Positions 46,549 through 55,111 of a stretch of DNA of 64,000 nt are shown here, piece after piece. Position 1 is the first letter of the stretch; every line of letters begins with the position of its first letter. Origin of the DNA: Bizionia myxarmorum. Lineage in GTDB: Bacteria > Bacteroidota > Bacteroidia > Flavobacteriales > Flavobacteriaceae. The stretch spans positions 310,001-374,000 of the forward strand of contig NZ_VSKK01000001.1 in assembly GCF_008086205.1 (NCBI RefSeq), read 5' to 3'. Both the position numbers and the translations under genes were made by a program. Under the pieces are notes generated by a model, which ran no database searches, was not told the DNA's origin, and worked only from the letters and a program-made list of their open reading frames with translations.

Positions 46549-46578
46549 AAAAGCAATTGCTGAATACAATTGCTTTTT
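46548..46578 (-). terminator. Terminator of the tmm gene
   Basis: Arms AAAAAGCAATTG 46548-46559 and CAATTGCTTTTT 46567-46578 with a seven-base loop. It lies between tmm and the EamA promoter, and its minus-strand T tail adjoins the EamA -7 box. Confidence 0.8.
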
Positions 46579-46637
46579 TAAAAGATTTAATAAAGTATTA
46601 ATGTACAATAAACTTGGTACTTTATGGCGTATAAGTT

Positions 46638-48273
<1,636 letters not shown>

Positions 48274-48310
48274 AAAAAAGACGATTATCTCTTAAATAAT
48301 CGCCTTTTTT
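48274..48310 (-). terminator. Terminator of the HdhA-like dehydrogenase gene
   Basis: Stem with arms AAAAAGACGATTA and TAATCGCCTTTTT, one mismatch, followed by T on the minus strand. Confidence 0.75.
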
Positions 48311-48347
48311 CACAATTGTATGATTCTATTTAAAAAATCAGATTTTC

Positions 48348-49127
48348 CTACATATCTAAAGTTTGCTCACCACCTCCATTAATAAAGATAACTTGTCCGC
48401 TTGTCCAACTTGAAATTGGAGCTGCAAAATAAAGTACGGCTCCAGCAATATCTTCTGCTTCACCTAATCTTTTTATGGGTGTATGTTTCAGCATGGCTTT
48501 TTCTAACTCTGGCGTTAAAACCGTACTCAAAGCATGTGTTCGTGTGGCTCCAGGTCCAATAGCGTTCATTCTAATATTATCTGGTCCATAGTCGAATGCT
48601 AAATTGCGCGTCATATGGTTAATAGCTGCTTTGGAAGAAGCATAAGCACTAATGGCTGGACTTTTATTTATAGACGCCATAGACGACATATTAATGATGC
48701 TTCCATAACCCGCTTTTTTCATGTGTGGCGCCACTAATTGGCATAAACGCCACATGCTAAACACGTTCATATCAAAGACTTTTTTAAATTGTTCTACGCT
48801 AATATCGTAAGGACTTTCTTTACCAGCGCCACCGCCGCCAACATTGTTAACTAGGATTTCGATACTCCCAAATTCCTTAACCGTTTTATCAACTAGGTTT
48901 ACTAAAGCATCATCTTTAGTAACATCACAATCTATTGCTATCGCTTTGCCGCCATCCGCATTTATTTCTTTGGCCGTTTTTTCTGCAGCTTCTAAATTAT
49001 AATCTGAAACAACTACTTTGGCGCCATAAGCTGCTAATATTTCGCAACATGCTTTACCTATTCCTGCAGCGCCACCTGTGACTATGGCGGTTTTTCCTTT
49101 TAAGTCAAATAATTTGGATGTATCCAT
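48348..49127 (-). CDS. HdhA-like short-chain dehydrogenase
   Basis: A 259-residue classical SDR. NAD(P) motif TGGAAGIG is at 18-25, then NNVGGGGAG near 95, catalytic Ser in INMSSMAS and YASSKAA for the Tyr/Lys pair. The Gly-rich NNxGGGG, the NVFS and QLVAPHM segments, PGATRTHAL and the ending INGGGEQTLDM resemble 7-alpha-hydroxysteroid dehydrogenase HdhA of E. coli as I recall it. The true substrate may be another secondary alcohol. It is upstream of tmm but separated from it by a terminator. Confidence 0.9.
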   Translation of the reverse strand: MDTSKLFDLKGKTAIVTGGAAGIGKACCEILAAYGAKVVVSDYNLEAAEKTAKEINADGGKAIAIDCDVTKDDALVNLVDKTVKEFGSIEILVNNVGGGGAGKESPYDISVEQFKKVFDMNVFSMWRLCQLVAPHMKKAGYGSIINMSSMASINKSPAISAYASSKAAINHMTRNLAFDYGPDNIRMNAIGPGATRTHALSTVLTPELEKAMLKHTPIKRLGEAEDIAGAVLYFAAPISSWTSGQVIFINGGGEQTLDM

Positions 49128-49214
49128 AATACATTATTGTGAAAATATGTGTTTCATAATGTGAGCGTTTTTGTTCTATTTCTTATCACATTCTAATAAT
49201 AAAGGTGATCTTCA

Positions 49215-49631
49215 TTAATCCACCAATTTAATATCCATAATATGGTCATTTGCGAATGAAAATTTACAGTCTTTAAATTTAGGAGCTGAAAATTTCGGTT
49301 TAAAGTTATTTGAGAAACCATAAGCTTCTTTCGGAATTCCCACAAAATTAAGATTACAAATACCATCAGAATTCGCATCATGATACATAGACACAGCATA
49401 ATCCCCTTTTGGCAAATCAGTAATTACGAGACTTTCAATAGTGCTATTTACGGGTATGCGATAATGTTTAATTTCCGAATCTTTTTCAAGCCAACCATGT
49501 TCTGAACTATATATACCAATAATAATATTGCCTTGAAGCGCATCTATATTATGAATATTAATAGTCAATGTCGGATTTTCATTTGATAATAATCCCAGTA
49601 AAACGGACAGGTATATAAATAGTGAGTTCAT
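49215..49631 (-). CDS. Secreted DUF2141 protein
   Basis: A 138-residue exported protein with a short signal sequence (LFIYLSVLLGLLS) and the DUF2141 beta-sandwich: GNIIIGIYSSEHGW, LPKGDYAVSMYHDANSDG and GIPKEAYGFSNN are its usual motifs. The family is periplasmic and of unknown function. It follows the DsrE-like gene by 17 bases and is in one operon with it and probably with the epimerase. Confidence 0.85.
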   Translation of the reverse strand: MNSLFIYLSVLLGLLSNENPTLTINIHNIDALQGNIIIGIYSSEHGWLEKDSEIKHYRIPVNSTIESLVITDLPKGDYAVSMYHDANSDGICNLNFVGIPKEAYGFSNNFKPKFSAPKFKDCKFSFANDHIMDIKLVD

Positions 49632-49648
49632 GGTAGTGATTTTAAAAA

Positions 49649-50179
49649 TTAATAAATAATACTATAGCCTTGCATTTCATAGGTGGGAATATCCACTAAT
49701 GCTGATAATGTAAGTGTGAAATGTGAATTTAAATCCTTTTCAGGATCTATATTTTTTTCGGCAGCTGCTTGTCCGCAGAAATGAAGCGTTGTGCCGTAAG
49801 TTGCTAGTTTCTCAATCAAATCTAGATTGGGATTGGCTTCGCCGGTTTTTTTAAAATACGCATCTTTTGATAAAACAATAAGCGCGGCGGGACCACTAAC
49901 TACACCTCCAATATGAATGTTATTTTTTGGAACGCCGCCATTTTCCAATAAGTTAATAATACGTGCCATTTTCCAAAGGGAAACATTAACGCCTTCCCGC
50001 TCTTTGTCTGTAGTAATATTAAAAAACAATTTATAGTGGGCTGTAGAATCTGGTTTAATGGCAACATTGTCATACTCTACAATTCTACCATAACCTTCAA
50101 TAGTTGGTGTTTTCCAGCTTTGAGCATTCATATTCAATTGAATTATAACTATAAATAATATGGTAATATATCCCTTCAT
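49649..50179 (-). CDS. Secreted DsrE/DsrF-like protein
   Basis: A 176-residue protein with a signal peptide (ILFIVIIQLNMNAQ) and a DsrE-like alpha/beta fold. KLFFNITTD begins the domain and TTLHFCGQAAAEKNID carries a single cysteine where DsrE proteins bind sulphur. Export of a DsrE-like domain is usual in Bacteroidota, and its role is unknown. It is 18 bases after the epimerase gene and 17 bases before DUF2141. Confidence 0.8.
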   Translation of the reverse strand: MKGYITILFIVIIQLNMNAQSWKTPTIEGYGRIVEYDNVAIKPDSTAHYKLFFNITTDKEREGVNVSLWKMARIINLLENGGVPKNNIHIGGVVSGPAALIVLSKDAYFKKTGEANPNLDLIEKLATYGTTLHFCGQAAAEKNIDPEKDLNSHFTLTLSALVDIPTYEMQGYSIIY

Positions 50180-50197
50180 TCAGGTTGTTTTATAAGA

Positions 50198-51205
50198 CTA
50201 ATTAAAATAATGCTGTATGCGTTCTTTATCGTTCGTTTTTAAAGCCTCCAACGGTTCAGATTGTTTTAAAAGATACCATTTTACTAGTTTCTTAAATACG
50301 CTTGCCGCTATTTTAGTTAAAGATGAAACTTTATCAGCTTCCATTTTAAAATAATCTTCAAGTGAATCATCTCTAAAGTTAAGTATTTTTTCTAAAACAT
50401 CACCATCATCATAATAACCACAATGAAAATTTTTATCGGCAAAGGCATTTTTAGGAAAATCCAGTTTGCCCAGTCCGAAAATGGCAAAAGAGCGCTCTAA
50501 AAAATGTTCGTAGATAATTCTGCAGCTTTCTCCTCCACCCAAATTGAAAATTTGTTTAAATAATTCCGTTTGCTTGGGAATAGCATTGACAAAAGCACGC
50601 GCTGTATCTCGCGGTGTAGCAATTTCTAAAGCTGTATTTAAAGGTTGATGGAACATTAATTTAGACATTTTATGATTGCCCATAATAGCAGCTAATCTAA
50701 AAATAGTCCAGTCTAAATTGCTATTTTGCAAGGCTTTTTCTGCTGCAATTTTGGTTTCCGCATAAGCATCGCCTTCACTTGGAATTAGTGGATCACCTAC
50801 TTTTATATACGGATTTTTAATACGGTCGCCATACACCGAAATACTCGAGCTATACATAAAAAAGGCATTTGGCGAATGGCGTTCCAACTGCTTAATTAAA
50901 TTCTGTGTACCTATGGTATTTACGTTATGAGCTAATTCCGGCAAATCATCAGCTAAAGGCGGAATAATGGCCGCTAAATGGATTACAGCATCCATATTGG
51001 TGATTTTCTCTAAATGGGAAGCATTACTAATGTCACCATAAATAAGGTCAATTTGATTTTCAAAAGGCGCCAATTTTTTAACCGATAACTTCGATTTTTT
51101 ATCAAAAACGGTCACATTATAACAGCCTTTTTCAAGTAACTGTTTTAAAGCTTCAAAACCGACAGTCCCTGAAGCTCCAGTAAGTAAAACGTTTATTTTT
51201 TTCAT
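50198..51205 (-). CDS. NAD-dependent epimerase/dehydratase (extended SDR)
   Basis: A 335-residue extended SDR. NAD motif TGASGTVG is at 9-16, HLAAIIPP near 76, Ser in MYSSSISVYG and the catalytic YAETK near 150. Such enzymes change nucleotide sugars or reduce carbonyl groups, and the substrate cannot be read. First gene of a probable operon with the DsrE-like and DUF2141 genes. A half copy of the GbsR operator (GTTCGTAATG) lies at 51220-51229. Confidence 0.87.
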   Translation of the reverse strand: MKKINVLLTGASGTVGFEALKQLLEKGCYNVTVFDKKSKLSVKKLAPFENQIDLIYGDISNASHLEKITNMDAVIHLAAIIPPLADDLPELAHNVNTIGTQNLIKQLERHSPNAFFMYSSSISVYGDRIKNPYIKVGDPLIPSEGDAYAETKIAAEKALQNSNLDWTIFRLAAIMGNHKMSKLMFHQPLNTALEIATPRDTARAFVNAIPKQTELFKQIFNLGGGESCRIIYEHFLERSFAIFGLGKLDFPKNAFADKNFHCGYYDDGDVLEKILNFRDDSLEDYFKMEADKVSSLTKIAASVFKKLVKWYLLKQSEPLEALKTNDKERIQHYFN

Positions 51206-51315
51206 AAATTGGTTACGTGGTTCGTAATGAATAAAGCAAACGCTATTCCAAAACTTTGTGATTCCTTTTTTTTGGCAAAACTTTATTAAAAAAACGTTTA
51301 TAGACTTATTTAGGT

Positions 51316-52128
51316 TTAAGACATTTTCATAATATTTCGAATAACGCCACCATCCACTAGAATATCTGTTCCTGTAATAAAACGAGCCGCATCACTTGCT
51401 AAAAAAAAGACCACATCAGCAATGTCTTCCGGTTGTCCATGACGTTTTAACGGTGTCGCTTTTTTAATAAGTTCCATGCGTTCTGGGTGTTCTTGAGCCG
51501 CTTTTAAAGCCATTGGCGTTTCTATAACACCTGGAGAAACACTGACAATTCTAGCGCCTTTTTCACCCCATTTTCCAACATTTTTATGCGTTAGTAAATG
51601 TACTCCGCGCTTGGCAAAATTGTACATTAAATCGGAATCATTGTTTAAATATGGACTTATGGTTTCAAATGCTTTTGGATCTTGTGGATTTTTTAAAGCC
51701 TCATCATATACAGCATTTTCAGGAACCGTATGCGCCATCATGGAAGCCAAAAGAATGGCTACAGAATCCTGTTCAGCAATGGTATAAAAAGCATCCAATA
51801 AATAATCGGTTGCCAACAAATCTATAGTAAAAACTTTTTTTAAATCCTTTACTGTACCACTCACGCCAGCTGTATGGATAAAGGCTTTTAAGGAGCCACG
51901 ATTTGAAACAAATTTTACCAGATTTTCAATATCGTTTTTATTCGTAATATCGCAGGCAATTCCAGAAGCGTCTAAACCTTCATTTTGAAGTGTTTTTATC
52001 GATTCATCCACCATTTCTTGCGAATAATCCGTAATAATTATAGGCTGATTTTTAAAGGTTCTAGCACAAGCTTGACCAATTCCACCGGCGCCACCAGTTA
52101 TAACAATTAATTTATTTTGGGTTTTCAT
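51316..52128 (-). CDS. SDR-family oxidoreductase with an insertion
   Basis: A 270-residue classical-type SDR. NAD(P) motif TGGAGGIG is at 11-18, Asp in CDITNKND, Ser in ILLASMMA, and the active Tyr-Lys in YNFAKRG. About 40 residues separate the Ser strand and the Tyr helix (VPENAVYDEALKNPQDPKAF and following), longer than in standard SDRs and probably a substrate-pocket lid. C-terminal PLKRHGQPEDIADVVFFLAS is typical. The substrate is unknown. Preceded by the terminator of the release-factor-like gene. Confidence 0.88.
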   Translation of the reverse strand: MKTQNKLIVITGGAGGIGQACARTFKNQPIIITDYSQEMVDESIKTLQNEGLDASGIACDITNKNDIENLVKFVSNRGSLKAFIHTAGVSGTVKDLKKVFTIDLLATDYLLDAFYTIAEQDSVAILLASMMAHTVPENAVYDEALKNPQDPKAFETISPYLNNDSDLMYNFAKRGVHLLTHKNVGKWGEKGARIVSVSPGVIETPMALKAAQEHPERMELIKKATPLKRHGQPEDIADVVFFLASDAARFITGTDILVDGGVIRNIMKMS

Positions 52129-52177
52129 TTTTATAGGGTTTAAAGGTTAACACTAGCATTTTTGATTTGCTATATTC

Positions 52178-52221
52178 AAAAAAAAACTCTAGCCAAACAT
52201 AATGTTACAACTAGAGTTTTT
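52178..52221 (-). terminator. Terminator of the release-factor-like gene
   Basis: Arms AAAAACTCTAG 52182-52192 and CTAGAGTTTTT 52211-52221 with an 18-base loop and a nine-base T run on the minus strand. Confidence 0.75.
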
Positions 52222-52240
52222 AAAATTTCAATAGGACTCT

Positions 52241-53314
52241 TTAGTAACGCGTAATAGCACCGAAACCATTGAATTTACTTAATTCTCCTTTTGGAAGAAA
52301 AACAACATCACCTCCAAAATTCATATTTAATTCAATCATTTCGTCAAAAATATCATCTATCACATTTTTATCTGTTCTGTGATCTTCAGTTACGTAGCTA
52401 ATCTCATCATCGTCCATAATAGCAGGTTGAAAAAGGCCTTGTTCAATGAAAAGCGTTTGAATTTTACCATCTTTAATTGCTTTCCAAATCTCGTTGGTAT
52501 CACTTAAAAACTTGTTATCAGAAACTGCTTTTAATAATTCAGTTTTTCTGTTGGAATTTAATTCTGAATTATGTGATTTCACTAATTTCCAAGCTTCTGT
52601 TACAATAGCGTGATCTTTTTCTGAAATTCTATTTTTATTCAAATAGGTGTTTAAAATGCTGTGTTTTTCATCTGCAATTTTTAAATACTCCGCATAATTT
52701 TCTTCTAAAGAACAGATTAAAACGGGAAGTGGATTCTCTTTTCTAATGGTATTTACGGCCTTATCCACTTGGTTAAAATATTCAGCAATCAAGCTAGATT
52801 CACGTGAAGCAACCGCAGATTCCGCTTTGTTTCTGGTGAAAAACTGCTTGTTTTCCATTGGAAACGGCGCTTTAAATTCTTGAACCACTTTATCATTTAA
52901 AGCTTCAATTAAGCGTGAATTTTCCTGACTTAAAACGAGTACATAATAATGTGCTTCCGCATGCATAGCTCTAACCAAATCGCGGGTTGCAAAGGAGTCA
53001 TCTATTACCACACGGTCCGTTACTTTTATAGGTAAGCGCGTATATTCTGCCACATCATCATTTACAAAAAGCAACAAGCTATCTAAATTATGACTATGAT
53101 CTATTTGCTCTACCAAAGCGTTCAATTTTTCTAATAATCCAGTGGCATTGCGCTTTGTAGTATCAGCAAGCAATCTCGTTTCCACTTCTTTAATATGATT
53201 TTTTAAAGTGATGGCATCTTTTAAAGCATCCGGATTTGTTCTGTGTGAATTCATTATGATGGTAATGCAATTTTCAGAATGAATGTTTTTTAGTTTTTTT
53301 AGTGTTGTGTTCAT
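52241..53314 (-). CDS. Archaeo-eukaryotic release-factor-like protein (baeRF/Balon-type)
   Basis: A 357-residue protein resembling the bacterial aeRF1-like group that includes the hibernation factor Balon. The N-terminal part begins ITIIMNSHRTNPDALKD and the middle domain runs from about 135 (PVLICSLEENYAEYLKI). The C-terminal domain (about 270-357) has QTLFIEQGLF and ends GDVVFLPKGELSKFNGFGAITRY (in part), the usual ending. The GGQ of true release factors is absent, so it should not hydrolyse peptidyl-tRNA. A role in stress or ribosome hibernation is inferred. It follows the META gene by 100 bases. Confidence 0.8.
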   Translation of the reverse strand: MNTTLKKLKNIHSENCITIIMNSHRTNPDALKDAITLKNHIKEVETRLLADTTKRNATGLLEKLNALVEQIDHSHNLDSLLLFVNDDVAEYTRLPIKVTDRVVIDDSFATRDLVRAMHAEAHYYVLVLSQENSRLIEALNDKVVQEFKAPFPMENKQFFTRNKAESAVASRESSLIAEYFNQVDKAVNTIRKENPLPVLICSLEENYAEYLKIADEKHSILNTYLNKNRISEKDHAIVTEAWKLVKSHNSELNSNRKTELLKAVSDNKFLSDTNEIWKAIKDGKIQTLFIEQGLFQPAIMDDDEISYVTEDHRTDKNVIDDIFDEMIELNMNFGGDVVFLPKGELSKFNGFGAITRY

Positions 53315-53414
53315 GTGTTTAAGTTTAAGCGATTAATGTTTATTATATTTAAAGAAGACCTTTATAAAATGTGAAGCAATTCATTAAGGCCTTAAAAATT
53401 TTTACTAATATGGA

Positions 53415-54140
53415 TTAGTCGAAATAAATAGCCTCAAAAACGGCTAAAGGTGCGCGTTTGGCCACATTTAATGACAATACATCATCAGTTATCGTGTAAT
53501 TATCTGCTAATTCAAAGACTTTTAAAAATTGAGATTCGTCAACAACTACATCAGGACAAGCCTTAAGTGTTATTCCCATATTTGAAAAACGAATCCTATT
53601 TCCATCTTCTAAAGTATAAGCACCTGTAATTTGATTACAACCTGCAAAACCAGTTACTTGACTTTCATTTGTTTTCAACATGAAATAAATTTCACGTTCT
53701 TGATTGTCCGCCATTTTAACCTCTTTACCTCCTAATATTTTAAGCTTCCAATACTTTTCAGTTATTGGATTATCATGCATTTCTGACTTTTTAAAGATTG
53801 CTAATGGTGTCATTTTCGCTTTGTTTAATTCTAAAGTATTATTGGTAATTCTAAAATTATCTGCCGTTTCAAAAACGCTTAAAATAGCTGCTTCGTCAAT
53901 TTTTGAATCTGGGCAAGCCATTCTTGTAGAACCTAATTCTGAAAATGAAATTCTATTTCCATCCTCTAATTTATAGGTACCCATAAAGGTATTACATCCT
54001 GAAAAACCACTTACACGCATGGTTTTAGAATTTAACATAAAGTGAATATCTTGATCGCTTTCACCGGCATTCGTCATGTCTTGAACTTCTAATCTAGAAA
54101 TTACCCATTTGGTGTTTTCAATGAATACCTCTTCTTCCAT
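53415..54140 (-). CDS. Double META-domain protein, cut from its lipoprotein signal
   Basis: A 241-residue protein with two META (heat-shock HslJ-like) domains: about 5-117 with VSGFSGCNTFMGTY and SELGSTRMACPD, and about 128-238 with VTGFAGCNQITGAY and GITLKACPD. The two are clearly duplicates of each other. Most such proteins are exported lipoproteins, but this frame starts without a signal. The signal and lipobox lie just upstream in the same frame, separated by a single TAA (54153-54155). Thus the product is cytoplasmic, or the gene has been broken recently, or the stop is read through. Mutated family, clear assignment. Confidence 0.8.
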   Translation of the reverse strand: MEEEVFIENTKWVISRLEVQDMTNAGESDQDIHFMLNSKTMRVSGFSGCNTFMGTYKLEDGNRISFSELGSTRMACPDSKIDEAAILSVFETADNFRITNNTLELNKAKMTPLAIFKKSEMHDNPITEKYWKLKILGGKEVKMADNQEREIYFMLKTNESQVTGFAGCNQITGAYTLEDGNRIRFSNMGITLKACPDVVVDESQFLKVFELADNYTITDDVLSLNVAKRAPLAVFEAIYFD

Positions 54141-54152
54141 GGTAGTGTTGGC

Positions 54153-54287
54153 TTACATTTCTATAGTTGGTTCTGATGTTTCCATCTTATCCGTGCTTTC
54201 AGTTTTCTTGCCATTATTGCAACTCATAATAGTTACAGCAATTAAGGCTAATGTTGCTATTTTTGTTTTCATGTTTTTTGTTTTCAT
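54153..54287 (-). pseudogene. Lipoprotein signal peptide split from the META protein by a stop
   Basis: A 44-residue frame (or 39 from the second ATG, 54272): MKTK repeated, a hydrophobic core IATLALIAVTIMSC with lipobox IMSC, then a polar linker ending PTIEM and TAA. Four codons later and in the same frame is the ATG of the META protein. Together they read as one lipoprotein with one nonsense codon. It could also be a genuine short lipoprotein followed by a coupled gene. The GbsR-type promoter lies directly upstream. Confidence 0.6.
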
Positions 54288-54305
54288 GTTTTTTGTTCTA
54301 GCAAA

Positions 54306-54339
54306 ACAAATATAGTTTTAGTTCGTAACATTACGAACT
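54306..54339 (-). promoter_or_regulatory. GbsR operator and -7 box before the META lipoprotein
   Basis: A perfect palindrome, AGTTCGTAA 54320-54328, CA, TTACGAACT 54331-54339. On the minus strand it is followed after five bases by TATATTTGT (54306-54314). The same palindrome with the same five-base distance precedes the GbsR gene. Confidence 0.75.
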
Positions 54340-54398
54340 ATATAAGGCTAAAGTATTGTTAAAGTTTAAATGTCGGGAAATTAGGCGCTTAAAAGAAT

Positions 54399-54884
54399 TT
54401 ACTTTTCCGTTTTACGAAAATTGGCCAGAGCCTGAATAGCTTCATTAACCAAAGTTTGGGTTCTTCTTAAATAATCTTGTGTAATATTTCCGACAGATTT
54501 TTCAAGTGAAAATTTCTCCGGAAGATATGTTTTATTAAAATCATTAATTTTTTCTACCATCTCAATTTCGCGTTGAAGCGATTGATGATAAATTTCTAAA
54601 GATTCCATTTGATAATATTTGGACACTTTAAAATAGCGCTTTCTATCGCCTGGTTTTGTGTAATAGGCTAAATAACCTAATTGCGTAAGCAAATTCAAAT
54701 TTACAGAAGTCGAACTTTTACTAGCAACTATAGCTTCCCGTATGGCTTCAAAGGTTAATCCTTCATAAGACGATAAGGTAAGTAAGGCGTAAATTCTCGA
54801 AGCTAAAGGTGATATATGAAGTCGCGCTTCCATGCGGATTCCAATTTCTTCAATAAGCTTATTTTTTTCTGTATTAAATGTCAT
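54399..54884 (-). CDS. GbsR/MarR-family transcriptional regulator
   Basis: A 161-residue winged-helix regulator of the GbsR/MarR type: IEEIGIRMEARLHISPLASRI (in part) at the start, the helix-turn-helix LTFEAIREAIVASKSSTSVNLNLL (in part), the wing TKPGDRKRYFKVS and a C-terminal dimer helix. In Bacillus, GbsR controls choline and glycine betaine import. The frame is open to TTG 54893, but that codon is inside the -7 box, so ATG 54884 is chosen. The operator in front is shared with the META lipoprotein promoter, suggesting autorepression and control of that unit. Confidence 0.9.
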   Translation of the reverse strand: MTFNTEKNKLIEEIGIRMEARLHISPLASRIYALLTLSSYEGLTFEAIREAIVASKSSTSVNLNLLTQLGYLAYYTKPGDRKRYFKVSKYYQMESLEIYHQSLQREIEMVEKINDFNKTYLPEKFSLEKSVGNITQDYLRRTQTLVNEAIQALANFRKTEK

Positions 54885-54889
54885 ACCAA

Positions 54890-54923
54890 ACAAAAGTATG
54901 TTTAGTTCACAACATTACGAACT
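54890..54923 (-). promoter_or_regulatory. GbsR operator and -7 box before its own gene
   Basis: AGTTCACAA 54904-54912, CA, TTACGAACT 54915-54923: the same 20-bp site as at 54320 with two changes in one half. Then five bases and TACTTTTGT (54890-54898), whose last G is six bases from the ATG, so the mRNA is predicted leaderless. Confidence 0.75.
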
Positions 54924-55039
54924 AAACGGTGGTAAATTTTTGTTATTTTTTAGATAGTCGTTGAATTCCAAATTATTTGACAGTTATTATTGAAGTTATA
55001 CAGATAAAAAACCATTCAAAAACTAAATTGATTTTACGT

Positions 55040-55070
55040 AAAAAAAAACCGCCTCGAATTGAGGCGGTTT
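55040..55070 (-). terminator. Terminator of the 1106-residue GEVED gene
   Basis: Arms AAACCGCCTC 55046-55055 and GAGGCGGTTT 55061-55070 with a T run on the minus strand. A close copy follows each of the two other copies of this gene family. Confidence 0.85.
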
Positions 55071-55111
55071 TGGTATTTATGAAGAACAATAATTTCTTCT
55101 ATTTACTACAA

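Noticed and set aside
49193-49399. A short frame overlapping the DUF2141 gene on the same strand
   Set aside because: It overlaps a clear family member in another frame and shows no features of its own.
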